The translations under genes were made by a program, and so were the position numbers. A stretch of 35,053 nt of DNA, from the NCBI GenBank assembly GCA_947038155.1, contig CAMQVH010000027.1:1-35053 (forward strand), read 5' to 3'. Below the pieces are notes generated by a model, which saw only the letters and a program-made list of their open reading frames with translations, was not told where the DNA came from and made no database searches. This document shows, in pieces, positions 9,278-18,747 of the stretch (position 1 is the first letter of the stretch; each line of letters opens with the position of its first letter). Source of the stretch: an uncultured Bacteroides sp. GTDB taxonomy: Bacteria > Bacteroidota > Bacteroidia > Bacteroidales > Bacteroidaceae.

Positions 9278-12256
9278 ATGGTAAGATCAACTTTAACTTT
9301 ATTGGCCCTATTTAATGTGGCTATACTGTTTCCGGGTAAAGCAATGTCCCAGAACAGTGAAGGGCGGGAGTTTAACGGTAAGTATCAAAAGGAATATCTG
9401 GATAAGATTGCATTTCCTATAGGGGGAATCGGCGCCGGAATGTTCTGTTTGGAGGGAACCGGTGCCATTTCGCATGTGTCTCTCAGGCACTATCCTGATG
9501 TGATGAATGAGCCGTATACCTTTGCTGCGATTTATGTAAAGGGGGTTGAGAACGGAGCAAAGGTATTGGAAGGGCAGGTTCCGACTTGGAAGTTATTTGG
9601 TCCTGCACAGAGTGGTTTAGGTAGGGGAGACAAGACATATGGCCTTCCCCGCTTTGAGGAGGCGGTTTTCCAGGCACGTTTTCCTTTTGCGACTATTGAT
9701 TTAAGAGACAAGGATATGCCTTTGGTGGCAAAGATTACGGGTTGGAGTCCTTTTATTCCGACGGATGCGGACAATTCCAGCTTACCGGTTGGAGTACTGG
9801 AATATCAGTTTACAAACACTTCCGATAAGGCTATCGAAACCGTGTTTTCTTATAATACCAAAAATTTCATTGATGGTCAGGGTACTATCCGAGGAGTAAA
9901 GAACGGGTTTGTTTTAGAATCCGATCAGAACAACAGTGGGCTAGCTATTTATGTGGACAATGCTGCTGCTGTTGTAGACCATTGTTGGTTCCGTGGTGCC
10001 TGGTTCGATCCGCAGACTGTGGTTTGGGATAATATTCGCTATGGGCGGATCGCTGATAAGCAGCCGGTTAAGGGTGTTGCTCCGGGAGCGTCTGTTTATG
10101 TTCCGCTGACGTTGCAGCCGGGAGAGACAAAAACAGTCAAGGTAAACTTCTGCTGGTATCTGCCCGATTCAAACCTTTCTATCGGTGGTGCCAGAAAGGT
10201 AGGACAGGCATTTACGGGGATGCCCTGCAAGGGAACGGCTTCCGGTCAGCAACCTGTGAGCGGCTTTGTCGGCAAGCAGTTGCTGAACTCGTTCGATAAG
10301 GGTGGAGATGGACTGACGGGTATTATTCAGTCTCCTGAATTCAATATTGGGAAAAGATATCTGAAGTTTCTGGTAGGTGGAGGCAGTCAGGCTGACCGTA
10401 CTTCTGTAAATCTTGTAGTAGACGGAAAGATTGTAGAGACGGCGGTCGGAAATCAGACGGAGACTCTGAGTGAAACCGTATGGGATTTGAAACCTTATCA
10501 AGGAAAGAAGGCTTTTGTGAAAGTCATTGATTTGGATGTTTACCCGTGGGGACATATTCTGGCCGACCAGTTTGTGTTGACAGACAATAGGAATGAAGAT
10601 ATTTACAACTTGTCTTCTACATCCACCTTACTTGCCGATTTTGAAAGCAACGGCTGGGGAGACTGGCAGGTTGTGGATTCTTCCGAAGAAGAAAAACAAT
10701 TCCTGGCAAATGAAGAAGATGCCAAAGCTACCTACAGACCTTGGTACTCGGAGCGCTTCAAGAGTTTGAATGAGGTTATCGGCTATTGGGATGCAAACCG
10801 GGCGATGCTGGAAAAGAACAGCCGGCTGTTCAGTGATGCATTCTATAGTTCCTCTTTGCCGGCAGAAGTATTGGAGGCTGTCGCTGCTAATTTGACTATA
10901 TTGAAATCTCCTACGGTATTGCGCCAATGGGATGGAAGATTTTGGGCTTGGGAAGGATGCCAGGATTCTTTTGGCTCTTGTCACGGAAGTTGTACGCATG
11001 TGTGGAATTATGCACAGGCTTTGCCCCATTTGTTTCCGTCTTTGGAAAGAACCTTGCGTGAAACGGAATTCAGGGTAAGCCAGAATACGGAAGGACACCA
11101 GAATTTTAGAGTAAACTTGCCTATTTCGGCACCGCCCCACAACTTCCATGCTGCTGCCGACGGACAGTTGGGCGGGATTATGAAAGTTTACCGTGAATGG
11201 CGTATCAGCGGGGACACGCAGTGGATGAAAGACCTTTTCCCGGCAGTGAAGAAGAGCCTGGACTATTGCATCCGTACATGGGACCCCTTACATAAGGGCT
11301 GTCTTGAAGAGCCGCACCACAATACTTATGACATCGAGTTCTGGGGACCGGACGGCATGTGTACAAGTTTCTATTTGGGAGCTTTGACTGCGTTTATAGA
11401 GATGGGCAAGGAGCTGAAGCAACCCGTCAAGGAATATACGGCCCTGCTGTCAAAGGGCAGGAAATACATGGAAACTGCACTCTTCGATGGAGAATATTTC
11501 ATACAGAAAATTCAGTGGGAAGGGCTTCAGGCTCCCAATCCGGTTGATGTAATGTCTTTCGGGGGAAGTTATTCCGAAGAGGCCCTGAAATTGCTGAAGG
11601 AAGAAGGACCGAAATACCAATACGGTACCGGTTGTCTGTCCGATGGAATTTTAGGGATGTGGATGGCTTCTGTATGCGGACTGAATGAAGTGCTGGACAA
11701 TGAAAAGGTCAGGAGCCATCTGGTGGCCGTACACAAATACAATCTGAAACATGACTTGATAGACCATTTCAATCCTCAAAGACCGGTGTATGCTTGTGGT
11801 AAGGATGGCGGATTGTTGCTTTGCACATGGCCGAAGGGTGGTATGCTGTCGCTGCCTTTTGTATACAGCAATGAAGTCTGGACCGGTATCGAATATCAGG
11901 TTGCCAGTCATCTGATGATGAAAGGTGAGGTGGAAAAGGGCTTGGATATTGTCCGTGAATGCCGTAAGAGATATGATGGAAGAGTAAGAAACCCGTTCAA
12001 TGAGATAGAGTGCGGCCACTGGTATGCACGTGCCATGGCAAGCTATGGAATGTTGCAGGGGCTTACAGGAGTGCGGTATGATGCTGTTGACAAAACCATG
12101 TACATCGATTCTAAGATTGGTGATTTCAAAAGTTTCATCAGTACTGATACCGGTTTCGGAACCATTGAATGGAAACAGGGAAAGCCCGTGTTGAATGTGG
12201 TTTATGGCAACATTGACGTGAAACGCTATAACATAGCGGGCAAGGTATGGAATTGA
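9278..12256 (+). CDS. GH116 family enzyme with inserted beta-sandwich, possible exo-beta-D-arabinofuranosidase
   Basis: The 992-residue product has a signal peptide cut near AMS/QN (residue 25), so it is probably periplasmic. The N-terminal GH116 beta domain opens with KIAFPIGGIGAGMFCLEGTG. The (alpha/alpha)6 catalytic domain starts at about 500, with AANLTILKSPTVLR, GSCHGSCTHVWNYAQALPH and LEEPHHNTYDIEFWGP. By analogy with GBA2 and TxGH116, the glutamate of LEEPHHNTYD (residue 677) is the expected nucleophile and the aspartate of GCLSDGILG (residue 789) the expected acid/base; both are present. Residues about 308-465 are an insertion not needed by GH116, resembling the beta-sandwich found with GH32 levanases. 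GH116 includes glucosidases and xylosidases. A GH116 exo-beta-D-arabinofuranosidase acting on mycobacterial arabinan has also been reported and fits this context best. Base composition is markedly GC-richer than in the upstream genes. Confidence 0.88.
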   Translation: MVRSTLTLLALFNVAILFPGKAMSQNSEGREFNGKYQKEYLDKIAFPIGGIGAGMFCLEGTGAISHVSLRHYPDVMNEPYTFAAIYVKGVENGAKVLEGQVPTWKLFGPAQSGLGRGDKTYGLPRFEEAVFQARFPFATIDLRDKDMPLVAKITGWSPFIPTDADNSSLPVGVLEYQFTNTSDKAIETVFSYNTKNFIDGQGTIRGVKNGFVLESDQNNSGLAIYVDNAAAVVDHCWFRGAWFDPQTVVWDNIRYGRIADKQPVKGVAPGASVYVPLTLQPGETKTVKVNFCWYLPDSNLSIGGARKVGQAFTGMPCKGTASGQQPVSGFVGKQLLNSFDKGGDGLTGIIQSPEFNIGKRYLKFLVGGGSQADRTSVNLVVDGKIVETAVGNQTETLSETVWDLKPYQGKKAFVKVIDLDVYPWGHILADQFVLTDNRNEDIYNLSSTSTLLADFESNGWGDWQVVDSSEEEKQFLANEEDAKATYRPWYSERFKSLNEVIGYWDANRAMLEKNSRLFSDAFYSSSLPAEVLEAVAANLTILKSPTVLRQWDGRFWAWEGCQDSFGSCHGSCTHVWNYAQALPHLFPSLERTLRETEFRVSQNTEGHQNFRVNLPISAPPHNFHAAADGQLGGIMKVYREWRISGDTQWMKDLFPAVKKSLDYCIRTWDPLHKGCLEEPHHNTYDIEFWGPDGMCTSFYLGALTAFIEMGKELKQPVKEYTALLSKGRKYMETALFDGEYFIQKIQWEGLQAPNPVDVMSFGGSYSEEALKLLKEEGPKYQYGTGCLSDGILGMWMASVCGLNEVLDNEKVRSHLVAVHKYNLKHDLIDHFNPQRPVYACGKDGGLLLCTWPKGGMLSLPFVYSNEVWTGIEYQVASHLMMKGEVEKGLDIVRECRKRYDGRVRNPFNEIECGHWYARAMASYGMLQGLTGVRYDAVDKTMYIDSKIGDFKSFISTDTGFGTIEWKQGKPVLNVVYGNIDVKRYNIAGKVWN

Positions 12257-12307
12257 ACGGAGAAACATATCAACAACCATTATTTATTCACTAATAAAAC
12301 AAAGACA

Positions 12308-13501
12308 ATGAGAAAGATTATGAAAGTCAGTTTGTTACTCTCCCTTGTTCTGGGATTGTACTTTCCTGCTGTTTTTGCACAGTCGGGCATGACGAACGAA
12401 ATGTTTGACTTGGCAAAGTTGAAATCGGGTGTAAGAAACAAGAGAATCTCCAGTACCGATTCCACGGGAGGCAACAGAGACCATCTGGAACCTTTCAAAC
12501 CGGGCGAAAAGCGGGTTATTGCGGACATCAAGGGGGCAGGAGCCATCAACCATATCTGGGTGACCATTGCGCCTCCTCCTCCCACGTTGAGCAGAAACGA
12601 CATCATCATCCGTATGTACTGGGATGGAAACGACTATCCTTCGGTAGAGTCTCCTATCGGGCCTTTCTTCGGGCAAGGATGGGACGAAAGATATAATTAT
12701 GCGTCATTGCCCCTTTCGTCAGGTCCCGAAAACGGTACAGGCATGTCGTGCTATTTCACTATGCCTTTTGAGAAGGGCGCACGTATCGAAATCGAGAATC
12801 AAACCGACCGGAACATTGATGCCTTCTATTTCTACGTGGATTATTTGGAAATGGACAAGCTTCCCAAGGATATGGGCAGATTCCATGCATGGTACAACCA
12901 TAACCTCACGGAGGCCCTTCCCGAAGGTGAAACGGAATGGGGACTTACCGGAGAGCAGAAACCGAATACTACCGGTAAGGACAATTACGTTTTCGTAGAC
13001 ACACAAGGAAAAGGGCATTTCGTGGGCATCAACTACTATGTGCACTGCCCTACTACTATGTGGTATGGCGAAGGGGACGATATGTGGTTCATTGACGGAG
13101 AGGAAACGCCTTCGTTGATAGGAACGGGCACGGAAGACTTCTTCAACACTTCCTGGTGCCCTAAAGAGCCGTTCTCGCATCCTTATTTCGGGTATCCTCG
13201 TGTAAATAATGACATCGGCTGGTTGGGACGTACCCATGTTTACCGCTTCTTCATAGCTGATCCCATCTTCTTTGAGAAGAGTGTTAAAGGAACGATAGAG
13301 CATGGTTCTAATAATAATTTGACGTTGGATTTAGCAACCGTTGCCTATTGGTATCAAGATTCAGCCGTTGCTCTTCCAGAAGCTCCTACGAAAGCACAAA
13401 GAGCACCGAAGCCTTTCATCAATCACATGGACATACATCGTTGGCGTGACGCTTGGCGTAAAGCTAAGGGTAATAAAGCTACGCTTTGGGGGAACGAATA
13501 A
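12308..13501 (+). CDS. GH172 (DUF2961) enzyme, probable exo-alpha-D-arabinofuranosidase, short form
   Basis: The 397-residue product has a signal peptide ending PAVFA/Q (residue 24). It carries the DUF2961 fold of GH172: GAGAINHIWVTIAP, RMYWDGNDYPSVESPIGPFFG and EGDDMWFIDGEETPSLIGTGTEDFF. Glutamate 276 in GTGTED is the invariant acid of the family and matches the position assigned as nucleophile in characterised members. GH172 members hydrolyse alpha-D-arabinofuranosides, and one forms or cleaves difructose dianhydride I. About 400 residues is the usual single-unit length, and characterised forms assemble into trimers or higher oligomers. The gene follows GH116 by 51 bases and is the last of block A. 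An alternative ATG at codon 5 is possible. Its last 250 bases are visibly AT-richer than the rest. Confidence 0.92.
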   Translation: MRKIMKVSLLLSLVLGLYFPAVFAQSGMTNEMFDLAKLKSGVRNKRISSTDSTGGNRDHLEPFKPGEKRVIADIKGAGAINHIWVTIAPPPPTLSRNDIIIRMYWDGNDYPSVESPIGPFFGQGWDERYNYASLPLSSGPENGTGMSCYFTMPFEKGARIEIENQTDRNIDAFYFYVDYLEMDKLPKDMGRFHAWYNHNLTEALPEGETEWGLTGEQKPNTTGKDNYVFVDTQGKGHFVGINYYVHCPTTMWYGEGDDMWFIDGEETPSLIGTGTEDFFNTSWCPKEPFSHPYFGYPRVNNDIGWLGRTHVYRFFIADPIFFEKSVKGTIEHGSNNNLTLDLATVAYWYQDSAVALPEAPTKAQRAPKPFINHMDIHRWRDAWRKAKGNKATLWGNE

Positions 13502-13554
13502 GAGGGATTCTTTCTTTCGTATAGAGCCGTATTTAAGTATTGCTGTTTTTCTTA

Positions 13555-13643
13555 AGTCTTGCCAACGTAGTGGCAAGACTGTGCCATCGCTTTGGCACAA
13601 TGTTGCCAATAGATTGGCACAATAGTGCCAGCATGATGGCACT
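13555..13643. repeat. array of four TGCCA-N6-TGGCA palindromes at exact 22-base period
   Basis: TGCCA starts at 13560, 13582, 13604 and 13626, and TGGCA starts at 13571, 13593, 13615 and 13637. The two motifs alternate every 11 bases with different 6-base spacers. Flanking complementarity extends unit 1 to a 10-bp stem (13555-13564 with 13571-13580) and units 2 and 4 to 7 bp. Unit 3 forms a 7-bp stem with only a 2-base loop (13604-13610 with 13613-13619). The array fills the gap between the end of GH172 and the second susC. Spacers vary while arms are kept, so it is not a simple tandem repeat. Confidence 0.85.
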
Positions 13644-13712
13644 GCTATGGTGCCGGTAATAGGTTGTATGGCTTTCTATACAATTAGTAAATCATCAATA
13701 ATAGTTTCTAAT

Positions 13713-16700
13713 ATGAAAAACATTTTTCAGCAGCAACCGATGAAATGTCTCCTGGTATTTTTAATCTTTATCGGGAATATGCATTATGCACTTGCACAGT
13801 CGCCCAAGAAGGTGACCGGACGTGTGATGGACGCACAAGGTGAATTGCTCATCGGAGTAAACGTGACGGAGGTCAATAATCCCTCCAATGGCGTGATTAC
13901 CGATATCAACGGCACGTATACGATTGTATTGAGTGGTGAGAAGCCTTCCTTGAAGTTTTCTTATATCGGTTTTAAGGATAAAGTATTCCCGGTCGGTTCG
14001 AAGGGTATTGTCGACGTATCCATGGAAGAAGACGTGGCGGCCCTTGACGAAGTGGTGGTAGTGGGCTTCGGTACGCAGAAGAAGGCTTCCGTGGTTGGCT
14101 CCATCACCAACATTGAGCCTGCCAAGCTTGCTGCGGCTCCCAGCCGTTCCTTAAGCAATAATTTGGCAGGTATGGTACCTGGTGTTATTGCAGTTCAAAG
14201 AAGCGGTGACCCTTGGTTTAATAATTCGGATTTCTGGATTCGTGGTATCAGTAGTTTTACAGGAAATACCAATCCGCTGGTGTTGGTGGACGGTATCGAA
14301 AGGTCGCTTCACGATATCGATCCCGAGGAAATAGCTTCTTTCTCTGTCTTGAAGGATGCTGCTGCCAGTGCCGTTTACGGCGTACGCGGTGCTAATGGGG
14401 TGGTGATGATTGAAACCAAGCGCGGTAAAATCGGAAAGCCTCAGGTAGATGTACGTTTTGAACACTCCTTTACGCAACCCATCAAGATACCCGATTATAT
14501 TGGTAGTGTGAAATACCTGCAATTGATTAATGAGATGTATGCCGAGCAAGGAAGAGCTCCGTTCGTGAGCGATGCCACTTTGCTGAACTATCAGAATCAG
14601 ACCGACCCGGAACTGTACCCGGATGTAAACTGGTGGGATGTCGTGTCGAAAGACCATGCAGACAATACGAAGGCCAACGTCAGTGTCAATGGTGGTACGG
14701 ATATCCTGCGTTATTCGCTGGTGGTGGGATATTATAATGAGAATGGTATTATTGAGCGCGACAAAAATCAGGAATGGGACTCTTCATTGAAAGTGAACCG
14801 ATATACGGTACGTTCCAACGTCGACGTGAATCTGACTCCGACCACGCTGTTTCGCGCTAATGTAGGAGTCTTTCTGCAAACCAGGAATGCGCCTCCGGGA
14901 AGCAACGAAACAAATGCCGGTATTTTCTATCAGGCGATGCGTGTTCCGCCCTATGTGCATCCGGCTATTTATTCCGATGGTCGCATTCCGCGTGTGAAGT
15001 TCAAGGAGAACCCTTGGGCCTGGGCCACGCAACGCGGATATGAAAAGATGAACCACAATAAAATCGAGTCCTTGACTTCTCTTGAGCAGGATTTGAAATT
15101 CATCACACCCGGTTTGAAGGCGAAAGTGACTTTTTCGTTTGATAAGTTCTCTGCCAATTCGGTGACGCGTTCCAAGAATCCTTATTACTATAATCCGGCA
15201 ACATCGCGCGATGAGGATGGCAACATTGTTACCGATGTACAGGAAAACGGTCAGGAGTTCTTGGGCTATGCCAAAGGAGCCGAATGGGGAGACCAAAGTA
15301 TCTACCTGGAAGGAATGCTTTCTTACAACCGCGTTTTCGGAGGTATGCATGACGTGAATGCCATGTTCTTGTATAATCAGAAGGATTATGACAAGGGCGA
15401 AACTCTCCCTTACCGGAGTCAGGGTATAGCTGGAAGGTTCTCGTATACTTACGACAGCCGTTATATAGGTGAATTTAATTTTGGTTACAACGGTTCCGAG
15501 AACTTTGCACGTGGCAAACGGTTCGGATTCTTTCCGGCCGTGGCTTTAGGATGGATTGTATCGTCAGAGAAATTCATGAAGCCGTTGTCCGATATTGTAT
15601 CTAACCTCAAACTGAGAGCCACTTGGGGAAAAGCCGGTAACAGTAATATCGGAGGCGGCAGACGCTTCGCGTATATTTCTACCATTGTAGATACCGGGTC
15701 CTATACTTGGGGTACGGATGCCAATGTTTATCGTTTGGGGCGTTCCGAAGGTGAAATCGGGGTCAATAATCTGACTTGGGAGACTGTGACCAAGATGAAT
15801 GCCGGTCTGGACTTGGGACTTTGGAACAACAGTGTGAACCTTGTGGTAGATGTGTTTAAGGAAAAGAGAGAAGACATCTTCATGCAACGTAAGAATGTAC
15901 CGGGTTCGGCAGGATTTAACCGTAGTGTCTGGGCCAATTTCGGTAAGGTGGAGAATAAAGGATTTGACATCTCGTTGAATGTCAACCACCAGTTCAATAA
16001 AGACTGGGCTGTGTCTGCCATGGCCAACTATACGTATGCCCACAATAAAGTGTTGGAAATAGATGAACCGGCGGCCATCCTCGGTACTTATCGTTCGGGC
16101 ACCGGCAAACCGGTAGGACAAATGTTCGGTCTGATAGCCGAAAGACTCTTTACGGAAGATGACTTTGACGAGAACGGCAGGCTGAAGGAAGGCATTCCTG
16201 CGCAGAACTTCAGCGATGCGAGTAATTTGCGTCCGGGGGATATTAAATATAAGGACTTGAATGGTGACGGTGAAGTGACGGCAGTGGATGAGACAGCCAT
16301 TGGCGGTACGCGTATTCCTGAGGTGGTTTATGGCTTTGGAGCAACGGTCAGATACAAGGCGGTCGATTTTGGCATATTCTTCCAGGGTACCGGCAAGACT
16401 TATCAGTTGCTGGGAGGAGAAACTTGGCTGCCGGGTTCTTCATTGGGAGCTGGCAATATCTTCTCGAATATAGACGACCGCTGGACACCGGAAAATCCGA
16501 GGAAAGATGTATTCTGGCCCCGCATGGGTGACAAGGCCGTGGCTAATAACTCCAGAGCTTCCACCTGGTGGTTGCGTGACATGAGTTTCTTGCGGTTGAA
16601 GAATCTTGAACTGGGGTATACCCTTCCACGGTGCTGGACAAGCAAGATTGGGGTTCGGGACTGCCGTTTGTTTGCAAGGGGAACCAATCTGTTGACATTC

Positions 16701-16805
16701 TCCGATTTCAAGCTTTGGGATCCGGAACTGGAAACTACGGATGGATTGAGATATCCTCAGATGAAATCTGTGTCAATAGGATTCAGCATTAATTTCAATA
16801 ACTAA
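13713..16805 (+). CDS. SusC-like TonB-dependent outer-membrane transporter (pair 2)
   Basis: This is the second SusC, 1030 residues from the ATG at 13713. I prefer that start to the in-frame ATG at 13647. The later one gives a clean signal peptide (MKNIFQQQPMKCLLVFLIF...ALA/Q, cut at about 28), whereas the earlier one would start inside the repeat region and bury the signal. A carboxypeptidase-regulatory-like domain spans about 33-105 (GRVMDAQGELLIGVNV) and a plug about 112-240 (DEVVVVGFGTQKKASVVGS, VLKDAAASAVYGVRGANGVVMI). A beta-barrel region follows, ending FSINFNN. The susD-like gene follows after 13 bases. It is not a close copy of the first SusC and is GC-richer, so the two pairs probably joined the locus separately and may import different fragments of the same polymer. 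Confidence 0.95.
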   Translation: MKNIFQQQPMKCLLVFLIFIGNMHYALAQSPKKVTGRVMDAQGELLIGVNVTEVNNPSNGVITDINGTYTIVLSGEKPSLKFSYIGFKDKVFPVGSKGIVDVSMEEDVAALDEVVVVGFGTQKKASVVGSITNIEPAKLAAAPSRSLSNNLAGMVPGVIAVQRSGDPWFNNSDFWIRGISSFTGNTNPLVLVDGIERSLHDIDPEEIASFSVLKDAAASAVYGVRGANGVVMIETKRGKIGKPQVDVRFEHSFTQPIKIPDYIGSVKYLQLINEMYAEQGRAPFVSDATLLNYQNQTDPELYPDVNWWDVVSKDHADNTKANVSVNGGTDILRYSLVVGYYNENGIIERDKNQEWDSSLKVNRYTVRSNVDVNLTPTTLFRANVGVFLQTRNAPPGSNETNAGIFYQAMRVPPYVHPAIYSDGRIPRVKFKENPWAWATQRGYEKMNHNKIESLTSLEQDLKFITPGLKAKVTFSFDKFSANSVTRSKNPYYYNPATSRDEDGNIVTDVQENGQEFLGYAKGAEWGDQSIYLEGMLSYNRVFGGMHDVNAMFLYNQKDYDKGETLPYRSQGIAGRFSYTYDSRYIGEFNFGYNGSENFARGKRFGFFPAVALGWIVSSEKFMKPLSDIVSNLKLRATWGKAGNSNIGGGRRFAYISTIVDTGSYTWGTDANVYRLGRSEGEIGVNNLTWETVTKMNAGLDLGLWNNSVNLVVDVFKEKREDIFMQRKNVPGSAGFNRSVWANFGKVENKGFDISLNVNHQFNKDWAVSAMANYTYAHNKVLEIDEPAAILGTYRSGTGKPVGQMFGLIAERLFTEDDFDENGRLKEGIPAQNFSDASNLRPGDIKYKDLNGDGEVTAVDETAIGGTRIPEVVYGFGATVRYKAVDFGIFFQGTGKTYQLLGGETWLPGSSLGAGNIFSNIDDRWTPENPRKDVFWPRMGDKAVANNSRASTWWLRDMSFLRLKNLELGYTLPRCWTSKIGVRDCRLFARGTNLLTFSDFKLWDPELETTDGLRYPQMKSVSIGFSINFNN

Positions 16806-16818
16806 CAAGATACGATAT

Positions 16819-18741
16819 ATGAAAAAATATAAATCTATATTGGTAGCCGTTTTGTTGTCGGGTTTCATGGCACTGACAACAAGTTGCAACGATTTTCTGG
16901 ATAAGGCCCCTGACGATCAGCTGACCATGGAGATGGTTTTTTCCGATAAGATAAGAACGGAAGACTGGCTGGCCGGTGTTTATTCTTCTGTTCCCAGTCC
17001 TATGTGGGGATATTTTAAAGACCATGGTTACAATATCATGGGGGATGATATCACGATTCCTCAGGACTGGTCGCCCTTCGGTTGGGGCAATGTGTATGCC
17101 TATACCACTGGCAACTGGAGCCCTATTTCGGCTTGGAATCCCTATTATTGGGTAGAACTTAACAAGCGGATACGCGCCGGACTGATTTTCTTGGAACAAG
17201 CAAAGGTTATTCCGGAGAAAGGTCTCACCGAAGCCTATGTGCATCAGATGAAATACGAAGTTCGCTTCCTGATAGCCTACTATTATTCTTTAATGATTGA
17301 ATTATACGGGCCTATTCCGTTTACTCCCGGGGTAATTTTTCCGGTTGATGCTCCCGAATCTGAATTGATGACGCCTCAACGGCCTTATGACGAGATTGTA
17401 GCTTGGATTGACAATGAACTTTTGGAAGTATCTAAAAGCTTGCCCGCTGTCTATCCGAATAATACCGATTGGGGCAGGGCGACTTCTATAATGGCTTTGG
17501 CTATCCGGGCGAAGACATTGCTTTATGCTGCAAGCCCTTTGTTCAACGGAAATCCCGATTTCAAGGACTGGCAAAATTCGGAAGGAGAATATTTGTTTGA
17601 TGCGGAAGAAAAAACGGAAAAATGGACGAAAGCGGCAGCCGCCCATCTGGATTTGATAGCGGCTGCCGAGGCCGCCGGATATAAATTATACTGTGAGTAT
17701 AATGCGGACGGCACAATTGACCCTTTCATGTCTTATTATAACATGTCATTGAAACGCTTTTCCGAAGGTAATAAGGAGATTGTCTTCGGGCGGCCCGAGA
17801 ATGCAGACCTCTATTATTGGCAAGACCATCATTTGCCGAAGGGCATTGGTGGAAATGCTGCAATGGGGGTTACCCAAGAATTGGTAGATGCGTTCTATAT
17901 GAAGAATGGGGAGGTTCCCGTCGTAGGATATAATGAAGACGGTTCTCCTATTATCAATCCCGAATCGGGATATGTGGAGAAGGGATTTTCCACCGAAACG
18001 GAATTCAGAACTACCAAGTGGCCCGGAGGAGGACCTTCACACTTGGCTGACAAAGAGACCGGCATGAGTCCGGTGACCGAAGAGGGTACTTACAATATGT
18101 ATTGTAATCGCGAACCTCGTTTCTATGTTTCCGTAATTTATAATGGTGCTTGGTTGGGAGTGGATAACCGTCACGTAGAGTTTTTGCAGGGAGGTAGAGA
18201 CACCGACATGACTTTCGACTCTCCGCAGAACGGCTATAATGTCCGGAAAAGAATCTCTTTGGATGTATTCCCCCGGGAAAACAAGTATGTATATCAACCG
18301 GGTATCTTATACCGGATGGCCGATGCTTACCTGGGTTATGCGGAAGCACTGAACGAATCGTCGTCAGCTCCTACGGCCGATGTGTATAAGTATGTCAATC
18401 TGATAAGAGAAAGAGCCGGGATTCCTGCTTTGAAAGAGGGATTGAGCAAGGAAGAAATGCGTGCCGCCATTCAACAGGAACGCCGTGTGGAATTCAATTG
18501 CGAAGGTATCCGCTTCCATGATATCCGTCGTTGGAAACTTGGGGAAAAGTATTTGGGTGGTAAGTTGTACGGAATGAACCATGATGGTTCTGAAAAGAGT
18601 GATGATGTGAACAATCCGAAAGCTTTTTATAAGAGAACTTATTATAAGAGCCGTACCTTCAATAAGAGAATGTATTTGTGGCCTGTTCCTCAAGCCCAGA
18701 TGGATATAAATCCTAAACTGAGACAAGCTCCCGGGTATTAA
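16819..18741 (+). CDS. SusD/RagB-like outer-membrane glycan-binding lipoprotein (pair 2)
   Basis: The 640-residue lipoprotein has cysteine 23 in the lipobox TTSC and a mature start CNDFLDKAPDDQLT, a very typical SusD opening. An N-terminal TPR-like helix region contains YEVRFLIAYYYSLMIELYGPIPF. The C-terminal signature is VEFNCEGIRFHDIRRWKLGEKYLG, and the protein ends in WPVPQAQMDINPKLRQAPGY, matching the SusD consensus end (P.PQ.....P.L.QNPGY). It partners the SusC just upstream. The following gap holds an 18-base inverted repeat. The family is certain. The ligand is inferred from the locus to be a furanose-containing glycan. Confidence 0.96.
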   Translation: MKKYKSILVAVLLSGFMALTTSCNDFLDKAPDDQLTMEMVFSDKIRTEDWLAGVYSSVPSPMWGYFKDHGYNIMGDDITIPQDWSPFGWGNVYAYTTGNWSPISAWNPYYWVELNKRIRAGLIFLEQAKVIPEKGLTEAYVHQMKYEVRFLIAYYYSLMIELYGPIPFTPGVIFPVDAPESELMTPQRPYDEIVAWIDNELLEVSKSLPAVYPNNTDWGRATSIMALAIRAKTLLYAASPLFNGNPDFKDWQNSEGEYLFDAEEKTEKWTKAAAAHLDLIAAAEAAGYKLYCEYNADGTIDPFMSYYNMSLKRFSEGNKEIVFGRPENADLYYWQDHHLPKGIGGNAAMGVTQELVDAFYMKNGEVPVVGYNEDGSPIINPESGYVEKGFSTETEFRTTKWPGGGPSHLADKETGMSPVTEEGTYNMYCNREPRFYVSVIYNGAWLGVDNRHVEFLQGGRDTDMTFDSPQNGYNVRKRISLDVFPRENKYVYQPGILYRMADAYLGYAEALNESSSAPTADVYKYVNLIRERAGIPALKEGLSKEEMRAAIQQERRVEFNCEGIRFHDIRRWKLGEKYLGGKLYGMNHDGSEKSDDVNNPKAFYKRTYYKSRTFNKRMYLWPVPQAQMDINPKLRQAPGY

Positions 18742-18747
18742 TAAATC

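Noticed and set aside
13341..13625. Plus-strand 94-codon frame overlapping the end of GH172 and the palindrome array
   Set aside because: It is out of frame with GH172 and half of it is the repeat array; no protein features.
13555..13655. Palindrome array considered as a CRISPR array
   Set aside because: Repeats are only 5 conserved bases at 11-base steps, there are no 30-base spacers, and no cas genes are present.
13647..13712. Upstream ATG for the second susC
   Set aside because: It would add 22 residues in front of a complete signal peptide beginning at 13713 and starts inside the flank of the repeat array.
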